The position numbers and the translations under genes are program-made. A stretch of DNA of 59,060 nt from a virus: IMG/VR virus record IMGVR_UViG_3300045996_002405, positions 1-59,060 of that record; one strand, 5' to 3'. Below are positions 37,849 through 45,807 of the stretch, piece by piece. Numbering within the stretch: the first letter of the stretch is position 1; each line of letters starts with the position of its first letter. The notes beneath the pieces are model-generated. The model searched no databases and was not told the origin of the DNA. It saw nothing but the letters and a program-made list of their open reading frames with translations.

Positions 37849-39447
37849 GTGGGGCGACGTCTGGCGCTGTCGCGCCGCGATCAGGCCCGTCTCGCCGACG
37901 CTGCGAGACGGGCCGACCGCGCCCTGCTGGAACACCCCGCGCTCATGGCCTACTGCCTCGACACCGCGTGGCAGACCAGGGTGCACACCGAACGGATCTC
38001 CCGCGCGCTGGCCGAGCTGCGCGACGGCACCCTGCAGCGGCTGATGATCTTCACCCCGCCGCAGATCGGGAAGAGCACGTTGGCCGTCGAGTGGTTCGTG
38101 TTCTGGTGGTTGTGCAACCACCAGGCCGCGCGGGTGGTGATCGGCTCCTACGGCAAGGACCTGGCCACCCGGCGCGGCCGCCGGATCCGCGCGCTCGTGC
38201 GCCGCTACGGGCACCGGTGGGACCTGCAGCTGGAGCAGGGCGCGTCCTCGGTCACCGAGTGGTCGCTGACCACCGGCGGAGGGGTGAAATCCGTCGGTGT
38301 CGGGTCCGGCGTCACCGGCTCGCCGGGCGACCTGATCGTGATCGACGACCCGCACAAGAGCCGCGCCGACGCCGAGTCGCTAGTCGCCCGCGACACCGTC
38401 GCTGCCTGGTACTCCGCGGACATGTTCACCCGGCGCTCACCCCGCGCGCCGATCGTGATCATCCAGACGCGCTGGCACCACGACGACCTGTCCGGCCGTC
38501 TGCTGGCGCAGGAGGGCGACGACCGGCACGGCGGGCGGTGGCGGGTGCTGCGGATGCCCGCCTACGCCGACAAGGCCGACGACCCGCTGGGCCGCGACCT
38601 CGGCGCGCCCCTGTCGCATCCGCGCATCCCCGAGCACGACCGCCAGGCGCTCGTCGCGCACTGGGAGGAAGCCCGCGCGGCCGTGACCGTGCGGGACTGG
38701 TTCGCCCTCTACATGGCCGACCCGAAGCCGATCGTCGGGGTGCTCGTCGACGAGGCGCTGCTGCGCGCACGCCGGCACCACCCGATGCCGGTCGGCAGCA
38801 CCAAGTCCGCTGTCGGGGTCGACCCGTCCGGTGGCGGCCGCGACCAGGCCGGAGTGATCGGCGGGCACCTGGGCGAGGACGGGCGGCTGTACTTCACCCA
38901 CGACCGGTCGATCACCGGGCCGTCGACCCTGTGGGGGATCGAGGCGGCGATTCTCGCGGCCGAGATCGACGCCGAGCTGGTCGTGATCGAGAAGAACTAC
39001 GGCGGTGACCAGGTCGCGGTCGTCGTGCGGTCGGCGTGGGACGCGGCGCAGCGGATGAGCCGCGGGGAGCGGCTGACCGGGTACGACGAGCTGATGCACG
39101 ACCGGTGCCTGGCGCTGGCGGCCCAGTTCGAGCGGATGATCCCGGAGATCCGGACCCGGTCGGTGAAGAAGAACAAGGTGCTCAAAGCCGAGCCGGTCGG
39201 CCAGCAGTGGAAGGACGACCGCATCCGCACCGGCGATTACCTGCCCGAGCTGGAACAGGAGTGGACGACGTGGAGACCCACCGACAAGAAGTCGCCCGGC
39301 CGGATCGACGCGTCGTGCATCCTGGCTTACGAGGTGCTCCCGATCCCCGGCGCCGAGCAGATCGTGTCGAGCCCCGCCGGGGTGAAGCGCTCCCAGATCC
39401 GGCCCGACGCCGGTCGTCCCCGGATCCAGCGCGCACGGCGCGGCTGA
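37849..39447 (+). CDS. terL: Terminase large subunit
   Basis: 532 residues, GTG. ATP-driven DNA packaging and cutting. Walker A variant FTPPQIGKST at about 67-76; Walker B LIVIDDPH at about 163-170; ATPase coupling VIIQTRWHHDDLSG. C-terminal RNase H-like nuclease acids: VGVDPSGGGRD (about 322-332), VVIEKNYGGD (about 378-387) and RIDAS (about 485). Complete. Stop overlaps the next ATG. Confidence 0.94.
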   Translation: MGRRLALSRRDQARLADAARRADRALLEHPALMAYCLDTAWQTRVHTERISRALAELRDGTLQRLMIFTPPQIGKSTLAVEWFVFWWLCNHQAARVVIGSYGKDLATRRGRRIRALVRRYGHRWDLQLEQGASSVTEWSLTTGGGVKSVGVGSGVTGSPGDLIVIDDPHKSRADAESLVARDTVAAWYSADMFTRRSPRAPIVIIQTRWHHDDLSGRLLAQEGDDRHGGRWRVLRMPAYADKADDPLGRDLGAPLSHPRIPEHDRQALVAHWEEARAAVTVRDWFALYMADPKPIVGVLVDEALLRARRHHPMPVGSTKSAVGVDPSGGGRDQAGVIGGHLGEDGRLYFTHDRSITGPSTLWGIEAAILAAEIDAELVVIEKNYGGDQVAVVVRSAWDAAQRMSRGERLTGYDELMHDRCLALAAQFERMIPEIRTRSVKKNKVLKAEPVGQQWKDDRIRTGDYLPELEQEWTTWRPTDKKSPGRIDASCILAYEVLPIPGAEQIVSSPAGVKRSQIRPDAGRPRIQRARRG

Positions 39448-39908
39448 TGTTCCGCCGTTCGGTGGCTCGCCGTGCTTACTCTGTGATCGTGACCAGCCTC
39501 CTTCACCTCCTTCGACTGACGGGCCTCACCGCCCGGGTGACCCGACTGATCGTCAGCGACACGATCACCGCTCCCGCACGCGAACACGTGATCAAGCTCC
39601 TCACCTACGACAAGAACCAGCGCGCGGCGATCCGGAAGCACGAGCGGGACCGTGCGGCCGCGATCACCGAGGGAACCCCACCCGACGCGCTGCCGAAGCT
39701 CCGGCTCCCCGCTCCGACGTCAGCCGCGGCGGCCGCGGTCCGGACGCGGATCGCCGAGCTGATCACCTGCCGGTGGTGCGCCGGCGTCTGGGTCGCCGCG
39801 GCCGTCGTGCTCTCCGCACGGCTGGCCGGACACCGGCGTGCCTGGCAGCACGTCGCGGACGCCGCGACAGCGGCCTACCTGACCGGGTTCGTCGCGGGAC
39901 ACGAGTAG
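39447..39908 (+). CDS. DUF1360-like membrane protein
   Basis: 153 residues from ATG 39447 (TGATG overlap with terL); GTG 39489 is an alternative start. RLTGLTARVTRLIVSDTITAPAREHV, then ITCRWCAGVWVAAAVVLSARL and a second weak membrane helix (AATAAYLTGFVAG), matches DUF1360, common beside terminase in actinophages. Role unknown. Confidence 0.75.
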   Translation: MFRRSVARRAYSVIVTSLLHLLRLTGLTARVTRLIVSDTITAPAREHVIKLLTYDKNQRAAIRKHERDRAAAITEGTPPDALPKLRLPAPTSAAAAAVRTRIAELITCRWCAGVWVAAAVVLSARLAGHRRAWQHVADAATAAYLTGFVAGHE

Positions 39909-39917
39909 GGGGGACGC

Positions 39918-41846
39918 ATGGGGTTGGACTTCCGCCGCCCGGTCACCGCGGCGCACACCCGCGAGGGCGTTGACGAGAGCACGCAGAAGCGGCGGTCGGT
40001 GACGATCGCCAGCGCGTCGCTGGTGCGCCCGTCCGGCGGGCCGCGCCGCAGCAGGCCGCGGCAGGCGTGGCAGGACGAGGCGTGGCGCTACCGGCGCACC
40101 GTGCCCGAGCTCGGCTTCGCGATCCGCTGGCTGTCCAAGGGGCTGTCGCGCTGCAATCTGTTCGTCGGGGAGCAGATTCCCGGCACCGGTGACGCGGTGC
40201 CGGTCGACCACGCGCCGCGCCTGGCGCTCGACGTGCTCGCCCGGTTGCACGGCGGGCCGTCCGGGCAGAAGGAGATGCTGCGGCGCATGGCGGTGCACCT
40301 GTCGGTGCCCGGTGAGACCTGGCTGGTGGGCATCGACCCCGGCGCCGACGGCAACAGCTCCGGCGACGACGTGCGCTGGGTGACCGCGTCGGACCGGGAG
40401 TGGCGGCAGAGCGGGGACAGCGGCACGCTGCTCGACCCCGAGGACGGCCACCCGATCAAGATCGACCTTGCGGCGGAGACCAGCGGCGCGCAGGTCGTGC
40501 GGCTGTGGCAGCCCGACGACGAGAAGGGTTGGCTCGCGTCGAGCGCGCTGCAATCGTGCCTCGACGTCCTCGGCGTGATCGAGGGTCTGCACCGGCGGAT
40601 CAAGGTGGACATCGACTCGCGGCTGGCCGGTGCGGGCATCCTGATCGTCCCCACCAGCGCGACGATCCCGAACCCGCGATCGTCGGAGGGCGGCGACGTC
40701 GCGCCGCTGCACGAAGACCCGTTCGTCGACGCGCTGATGCAGGGGATGCTCCTGCCGATCCAGGACCCCGACGACGTGTCCGCGCTCGTGCCCCTGGTCG
40801 TCAAGGTCCCGATCGAGGCGATCGACAAGATCAAGCACATCTCGTTCGCGACGGAGTTCGACAAGAACCTGGCGAGCAACCTGCAGAACGAACTCAAGCG
40901 CTTCGCCATCGGCGCGGACCTACCCGCCGAGATCGTCACCGGTGGACTCGCCGAGGCGAACCACTGGTCGGGCTGGCTGATCGACGAGGTCGGCGTCAAA
41001 TTGTTCGTCGCCCCGCTGGGGGGAACGATCTGCGACGCGCTGACGCAGCAGATCCTCTGGCCCGCTCTGCGCGCCGCGGGGGAGCGTGATCCCGAGCGCT
41101 GGGTGATCGGACTGGACACCAGCGAACTCGACCAGCGGCCGAACAAGGCCACGGAGGCGGCGGAGCTGCACTCGCGCGGCAAGCTGGCCGACGTGGCGCT
41201 GCTGCGTGAGTCCGGTTTCGGGCCCGAGGACATGCCCGACGACACCGAGCGGCAGCGGTGGCTGCTGGAGCGGCTGGTGCTCGCGCACCCGCAGTACCTC
41301 CCGTACGTGGCGCCGCTGCTCGACCTGCCGCAGATCAGGATCATCGAGATCCCGGAGGACACCCCGCCGGCGATCGAGCCCAGCGACGGCGACTCTCCGG
41401 ACAGCAGCCGTCCGGAGATCCCCGAGCAACAGTCCGGTCCCCCGGCGCTGTCGACGAGCGCCGCGGCAGTCCTGCGCGGTGATGAGCAGGTCGTGCGGTG
41501 GATGGTCACCGCTGTGGAGAGCGCTGTCGTGCGGGCGCTGGAAGTGGCGGGGAAGAAGCTGCTCGGCTCCGGCGGTCGAGGGGACCGGCACCGCTCCGCC
41601 CCCGGCCGGCAGGTTCCGGCTTGGAACGTGCACACGACGGTGCCTCGACCGATCGAGGACGCCGACGTCGATCGGCTGCTGGCCGGTGCGTGGACGACCC
41701 TCGACGCGGTGATGCCGGACCAGCCGTGCATCCGGGTCGCGGCCGACACCTACTGCCGCGCGCTGCTCATGTCGGGCAAGCCTCACAGCCGTGATGGGCT
41801 GGTCGAGGTGCTGCAGTACGCGGGGTGCCTGACCGAAGCGGCGTGA
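39918..41846 (+). CDS. Portal protein
   Basis: 642 residues, ATG after AGGGGGGACGC. Dodecameric portal through which DNA enters the head. Order: N-terminal ELGFAIRWLSKGLSRCNLFVGE, wing beta region, long clip/stem helices (SCLDVLGVIEGLHRRIKVDIDSRLAGAGILIVP), LASNLQNELKRFAIGADLPAEIVTGGLAEANHWSGWLIDE, and a disordered C-terminus. Placed directly after terminase, with length and pattern typical of actinophage portals. Confidence 0.9.
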   Translation: MGLDFRRPVTAAHTREGVDESTQKRRSVTIASASLVRPSGGPRRSRPRQAWQDEAWRYRRTVPELGFAIRWLSKGLSRCNLFVGEQIPGTGDAVPVDHAPRLALDVLARLHGGPSGQKEMLRRMAVHLSVPGETWLVGIDPGADGNSSGDDVRWVTASDREWRQSGDSGTLLDPEDGHPIKIDLAAETSGAQVVRLWQPDDEKGWLASSALQSCLDVLGVIEGLHRRIKVDIDSRLAGAGILIVPTSATIPNPRSSEGGDVAPLHEDPFVDALMQGMLLPIQDPDDVSALVPLVVKVPIEAIDKIKHISFATEFDKNLASNLQNELKRFAIGADLPAEIVTGGLAEANHWSGWLIDEVGVKLFVAPLGGTICDALTQQILWPALRAAGERDPERWVIGLDTSELDQRPNKATEAAELHSRGKLADVALLRESGFGPEDMPDDTERQRWLLERLVLAHPQYLPYVAPLLDLPQIRIIEIPEDTPPAIEPSDGDSPDSSRPEIPEQQSGPPALSTSAAAVLRGDEQVVRWMVTAVESAVVRALEVAGKKLLGSGGRGDRHRSAPGRQVPAWNVHTTVPRPIEDADVDRLLAGAWTTLDAVMPDQPCIRVAADTYCRALLMSGKPHSRDGLVEVLQYAGCLTEAA

Positions 41847-41893
41847 CCGGCGTGGTGGGTGCTCGTCGCCGGACATCACCCTGTCGGCGGATA

Positions 41894-41928
41894 CCCCACC
41901 AATCCTAGTAACCCTAGGGTTGGTGGGG
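41894..41928. promoter_or_regulatory. Extended palindrome CCCCACCAA...AACCCTAGGGTT...TTGGTGGGG
   Basis: 9-bp arms CCCCACCAA (41894-41902) and TTGGTGGGG (41920-41928) enclose the operator palindrome AACCCTAGGGTT (41910-41921). The same operator as in the early cluster, here between portal and gene 41961; it may be promoter, operator and/or hairpin. Confidence 0.65.
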
Positions 41929-41960
41929 TCAGGACGTGAACGACCGGAAGGACCACCACC

Positions 41961-42152
41961 GTGACGCACATGAACCCCGAGCTGGGACGCCCCACCTCCG
42001 AGCTGCTCGCGGATCAGGCGGCCACCAGGGCCGAGCGCACCGGCCGCGTCGCGCGCGGCTACGACGTCGAGGACCAGAACGCCCGGCTCCGGAACCTGAA
42101 CCAGGCGCTCCAGTCCAAGCCCGCGAACGACAAGGCATTCCGCAACAGGTAG
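41961..42152 (+). CDS. Small hypothetical protein in head operon
   Basis: 63 residues from GTG 41961, with GGAAGGACCACCACC upstream. Hydrophilic, helical C-terminal half (VEDQNARLRNLNQALQSKPANDKAF). It lies between an operator and a terminator, so it is expressed separately from the portal. Not recognised. Confidence 0.6.
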   Translation: MTHMNPELGRPTSELLADQAATRAERTGRVARGYDVEDQNARLRNLNQALQSKPANDKAFRNR

Positions 42153-42162
42153 CACCAGCAGA

Positions 42163-42198
42163 CGAAGAGCCCCGCACCGGCAGGTGCGGGGCTCTTCG
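42163..42198. terminator. Bidirectional terminator
   Basis: Perfect 16-bp arms CGAAGAGCCCCGCACC (42163-42178) and 42183-42198, 4-base loop; serves 41961-42152 (+) and 42213-42512 (-). Confidence 0.85.
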
Positions 42199-42212
42199 CG
42201 TTCGTCGACCTT

Positions 42213-42512
42213 CTACGCGTCGACTTCGGCTGCGCGCTCGCGGGCGGGGTGCGCCGCGTACCCGAGGGTCTGCCGCTGCGTCTCGCCGTACCCCGGACGA
42301 CGGGTGCACGGACGCCCGACCGGCGCCCAGCACTTCGGGCAGCGCACGGTCTGCGCGCGCCGGTACCGCTGCTCGCGGTCGGTGATCGAGAGCGTCGTCT
42401 GCCCACCGGTGCTCTCGCCGATCGGCAGGGCGACCGGGCCGGTCCGCCGCGGCGCGCGACGCGGGCGCAGCGCGTGCTCTTCGCTCTCGCGCCGGCCGTA
42501 CTGGATTGCCAC
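42213..42512 (-). CDS. Small zinc-finger protein (moron-like insert)
   Basis: 99 residues, GTG with GGAGGG upstream. VRCPKCWAPVGRPCTRRPG...H is the actinobacterial 'CPxC...PGxxC...H' zinc-finger signature, found in small DNA-associated proteins. It is on the opposite strand to the structural operon, with its own terminator and an AT-richer upstream region, the usual arrangement of a moron expressed from the prophage. Confidence 0.72.
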   Translation of the reverse strand: MAIQYGRRESEEHALRPRRAPRRTGPVALPIGESTGGQTTLSITDREQRYRRAQTVRCPKCWAPVGRPCTRRPGYGETQRQTLGYAAHPARERAAEVDA

Positions 42513-42711
42513 CGTCGAGCCCTCCGTTCCGTGTCACAGGTGTGTGGTCTGCGTCAAGTGTGCAGGTCAGCACCGACAATGTCCCCCCTAAAACTGGCAA
42601 CCCCAGGGTTTGCGCAGCTAGACCCCGGTGGCGACGCCGGCGAGCTCGTCGACCTCGACCGAGATCCGTGGTCATCACGGCGGTCCCGTCTACCCTGATC
42701 AGCAGTCGTCG

Positions 42712-42757
42712 CCGATCTGGCTGTGGGCCGGGCGCTACCCCGACAGGAGTGCGCCCG
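42712..42757 (+). promoter_or_regulatory. Structured 5' leader, copy 1 (before MuF/protease gene)
   Basis: Conserved CCGATCTGGC and GGGCCGGG block. CTGGC (42717-42721) can pair with GCCGG (42727-42731). Alternatively CGGGCGC (42729-42735) pairs with GCGCCCG (42751-42757), putting the ribosome-binding site ACAGGAG in a 15-base loop one base from the ATG. A TACCCT -10-like box lies upstream at 42691. Confidence 0.7.
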
Positions 42758-42758
42758 C

Positions 42759-45245
42759 ATGACCCTCCCCGCCGCGTGGCAGACCCAGCTCGACGCGTTC
42801 ACCGCCCGCGTCGACGACGCCGAGGTCGTCGTGTTCGACACGACACTGGCCGCGATGAGCGAGTACCTGCGGCTCGTGCGCGCCGCGGTGCTCGGCGGCC
42901 GCACCATCACCGCGGCCGCCGACGACGAGGTGCCACCGGAGCAGCTGCCCCCGAACCTCGACGCGTTCCCCCCGCCGGAGGTGTGGGCACAGCTGCTCGC
43001 CGACGGGCTGCTGGCCACCCTGGAAGCGGTGTGGGGAGAGGCGTTCGCGGCCATCGCGCGGATCGCCCCGATCGCGGTGACGCCCTACCGCGCCACGTTC
43101 GTCACCGAGGTCACCGACCGCCTCTCGCGCAACCTGTGGCCCGACGGTGTCTTCGAGGAGTGCCGCTACGAGCTGCAGGAGGGGATCGACGCAGGGGAGT
43201 CGATCAACCAGCTGCGCGACCGGCTCGGCCTGGTCCTCGGGATCGATGCGCCGTCACGCGCGGTCCGCGCGCAGATCAACGAGCACAAGCGCCGCGGTGA
43301 ACCGGTCCCCGGCGAGCTGTACGCGCAGCTGCGCGAGGCAGACCGCACCTGGCACTACTTCGCGCGCCGCATCGCCCGGACCGAAACGCTCATGGCCAGC
43401 AACGGCGGCACTCACGCGGCTGCCGTCGCCAGCGTCGACCTGCTGGGCGAGCAGCGCTGGAAGGTCTGGTACGCCACCAGCGACAACCGCGTGCGCGACG
43501 CTCACTGGCTCGCGCACGGCCAGGTGCGCGACGTGCGCGAGAAGTTCGACGTCATGGGGGAGGGGCTGGACCACCCCGGCGACCCGCTCGGCAGCGCCGC
43601 GAACGTCATCCAGTGCCGCTGCACCGAGCTGATCTTGACCACGCAGGACGAAGCCGACGAGCAGGCCGCGCGCTACGACGCCGAGCTGCCGCACCGCACC
43701 GACCCGGAAGGGGAACCGCTCGTGCCGACACCGAAGGCCACCGGCCGCAGGAGCACCACCGCCGCGGCGGTCGACGACGTCGACCCCGCCGAGCAGACCA
43801 CGCAGACCACGCAGACCCCGCTGTACTGGGAAGGGCCTCTCATGGCCCTCGACCACGCCACCGGTGACGGCAGGCTGATGGAGACGCCCAAGGACGGCAT
43901 CGTCGCGACGAACCACCCCTGGCTGTCCTGGCAGCGAGCATCGGCCTACGGCCACGACGGCAAGGTCGGTGTCGGGCGGCCCGAGCGGCTGTGGATCGCG
44001 CCGGCCGCGCTGGACGGGCAGCAGGTGCCGCACCTGTGGGGCGGCGGCACGTTCGACCCGACCGACGCCGACGCCGACACCTTCGTCGCGAAGCTGGCCG
44101 CCGGGTACGCCGGCACCGTGTCGGTCGACCTCGACCAGGCGGTCGGCGAGACGCGCTGGTTCGACCCCGAGGGCAACCAGGTCGACGAGCCCACCGAGGA
44201 CGAGTGGTGGGACTGGGCCGAGGGACAGGACATCGGCAAGGAACCCCTCGCCGTGTTCCCGCAGTGGCGGTTCGCCGGTGTCACCGGCGTGCAAGACCCG
44301 GCGTTCCACACCGGCTGGATCCAGCTCGTCAGCACGCCCTCGTCGACGGCCGACGTGTGGACCCTCGACATGACCAGCTTCACCGGGGCCCAGGCGATCA
44401 CCGCGTCGGCCGGGTCGCTGACGTGGTGCGAGCAGGTCGCCGCGCGAGCCCCCGAACAGCCGCCGGCGGCCTGGTTCCAGGATCCGCGGCTCACCGGGTG
44501 GAGCAAGCTCCGCGTGACCGATGAGGGCCGCGTGTACGGACACATCGCGCCGTGGGGCGCCGAGCACGCTTCGATCCCCGGCATGTACGTCCCCGCCGAC
44601 CCGCACGGCGGCTCCTACCCCCGGTGGCACCATCACCCGGTGCACTGCTCGGACGGGTCGGTCGTGCTGACCGGGCCGATCAGCACCGGCGGCCACGCCG
44701 ACACCGACGAGTGGACCACCCTCACGCAGGCCCAGGCGCACTACGACCGGCCCGAGTTCGTCGGGGCCGACGTCGTGGTCGGGGAGGACGCTCACGGCAT
44801 CTGGTGCTCCGGGTCGCTGCGGCCCGGCGTCACGCCGCTGCAGGTGCTCTTCCTCTCCCGCTACAGCCAGTCCGGCGACTGGCGCAACGGCGAACTGATC
44901 GCGTCGTGCGCGGTGTCCGTCCCCGCGTTCGACGCGCCGCACGACCCGAGCGTCGTCGCGCTGGCCGCGTCAGCCGGTCCTCACCGGCCCGTGCTGGCGT
45001 CGGCGCGCACCCGGTGCCGGATCGACGAGCACGGCCGGGTCGCCGCGCTCGTCGCCGCCGGCGTGCCGCGAGGACGAGCGCGGCGGACCGACCGAGCGGC
45101 CGCCGCGCTGCCCGCGACCGCCGGGTTCGACCTCATGCGCCAGCTGCGCCAGGCGCAGCGCACCGACCACCAGGTCGCGGCCGCGGCTCGCCGGATCGTC
45201 GGTGCCGGGGTCGAGGCTGCTCGTCACCGCGTCATCGGAAACTAG
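42759..45245 (+). CDS. MuF-like head protein fused to capsid maturation protease
   Basis: 828 residues from ATG 42759. Residues about 1-300 are a MuF-like minor head domain (RRIARTETLMASNGGTHAAAV at about 204-224, WYATSDNRVRDAHWLAHGQ). After a Thr-rich linker, residues about 354-560 look like a prohead serine protease (PLYWEGPLMALDHATGDGRLM, GHDGKVGVGRPERLW, GTVSVDLDQAV with the likely nucleophile serine near 453). The remaining 270 residues contain another folded region (DEGRVYGHIAPWG...HPVHCSDGSVVLTGPI) and a basic tail. Fusions of these two functions are known in some actinophages. Expressed behind structured leader copy 1. Confidence 0.8.
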   Translation: MTLPAAWQTQLDAFTARVDDAEVVVFDTTLAAMSEYLRLVRAAVLGGRTITAAADDEVPPEQLPPNLDAFPPPEVWAQLLADGLLATLEAVWGEAFAAIARIAPIAVTPYRATFVTEVTDRLSRNLWPDGVFEECRYELQEGIDAGESINQLRDRLGLVLGIDAPSRAVRAQINEHKRRGEPVPGELYAQLREADRTWHYFARRIARTETLMASNGGTHAAAVASVDLLGEQRWKVWYATSDNRVRDAHWLAHGQVRDVREKFDVMGEGLDHPGDPLGSAANVIQCRCTELILTTQDEADEQAARYDAELPHRTDPEGEPLVPTPKATGRRSTTAAAVDDVDPAEQTTQTTQTPLYWEGPLMALDHATGDGRLMETPKDGIVATNHPWLSWQRASAYGHDGKVGVGRPERLWIAPAALDGQQVPHLWGGGTFDPTDADADTFVAKLAAGYAGTVSVDLDQAVGETRWFDPEGNQVDEPTEDEWWDWAEGQDIGKEPLAVFPQWRFAGVTGVQDPAFHTGWIQLVSTPSSTADVWTLDMTSFTGAQAITASAGSLTWCEQVAARAPEQPPAAWFQDPRLTGWSKLRVTDEGRVYGHIAPWGAEHASIPGMYVPADPHGGSYPRWHHHPVHCSDGSVVLTGPISTGGHADTDEWTTLTQAQAHYDRPEFVGADVVVGEDAHGIWCSGSLRPGVTPLQVLFLSRYSQSGDWRNGELIASCAVSVPAFDAPHDPSVVALAASAGPHRPVLASARTRCRIDEHGRVAALVAAGVPRGRARRTDRAAAALPATAGFDLMRQLRQAQRTDHQVAAAARRIVGAGVEAARHRVIGN

Positions 45246-45257
45246 GGAGTACCGAAA

Positions 45258-45668
45258 ATGTGTTGCGGACAGACCCCCCGAACCTCTCCGACGCTGCTCG
45301 CGGCCGCCGTACCGGCCGGTACCCGCGACGACGGACAGTGGCGCGTGACCTACCCCAACGGCCGCGAAAGGCTGTTCGACGCCGAGTGGCAGGCCAAGGC
45401 GTCGCAGGCGGTCGCGGGCGGCACCGTCGAGCGCGTCGAGCAGCCCGCGGCGGAGGAGACGACCGCCGCGGCGGAGGTCGACGGCGGCGCGTCGACGTCG
45501 ACGACCGAGGGCGACCAGGTCGCCGACGCGGCCACGCGGACGCTCGCCACGTCCTCGACGACGACCGAGCAGCAGTCCGCGCCGGACAAGTCCGCTGGCA
45601 AGCGTCCGCGCGGCCGCACCTCGACGACGCGCAAGCGCGGCCCGCGCAAGCCCCCGGCGACCAGCTGA
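45258..45668 (+). CDS. Small protein with disordered basic tail
   Basis: 136 residues, ATG with AGGGAG upstream, 12 bases after the protease gene. Folded N-terminus (RDDGQWRVTYPNGRERLFDAEWQAKASQAVAGG), then an acidic Thr/Glu-rich stretch and a Lys/Arg tail (KRPRGRTSTTRKRGPRKP). Could be a scaffold or head accessory. A strong terminator follows. Confidence 0.65.
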   Translation: MCCGQTPRTSPTLLAAAVPAGTRDDGQWRVTYPNGRERLFDAEWQAKASQAVAGGTVERVEQPAAEETTAAAEVDGGASTSTTEGDQVADAATRTLATSSTTTEQQSAPDKSAGKRPRGRTSTTRKRGPRKPPATS

Positions 45669-45691
45669 TCGTCAGCTATTCTTCGAGCTGA

Positions 45692-45738
45692 TCGCCCCCC
45701 GTGACCTCGCCAGGAGTCCCCGGGGTCACGGGGGGCGA
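45692..45738 (+). terminator. Terminator between protease and capsid units
   Basis: 15-bp perfect arms TCGCCCCCCGTGACC (45692-45706) and 45724-45738. It separates the protease transcript from the capsid leader. Confidence 0.72.
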
Positions 45739-45745
45739 CACCGCA

Positions 45746-45806
45746 CCGATCTGGCTGTGGGCCGGGTGCACGTCCGTACATCACGACGTGCACTAGGAGT
45801 GCCCCG
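45746..45806 (+). promoter_or_regulatory. Structured 5' leader, copy 2 (before capsid gene)
   Basis: Same conserved CCGATCTGGC/GGGCCGGG block. CTGGC (45751-45755) can pair with GCCGG (45761-45765). Here CGGG (45763-45766) can pair with CCCG (45803-45806), one base before the ATG. The enclosed region has its own 9-bp stem GTGCACGTC (45766-45774) with 45785-45793, sharing one base with that outer pairing. Confidence 0.65.
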
Positions 45807-45807
45807 C

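Noticed and set aside
45676-45681. TATTCT as the capsid promoter -10
   Set aside because: A strong terminator lies between it and the capsid start, so it cannot be the main promoter unless read-through is high.
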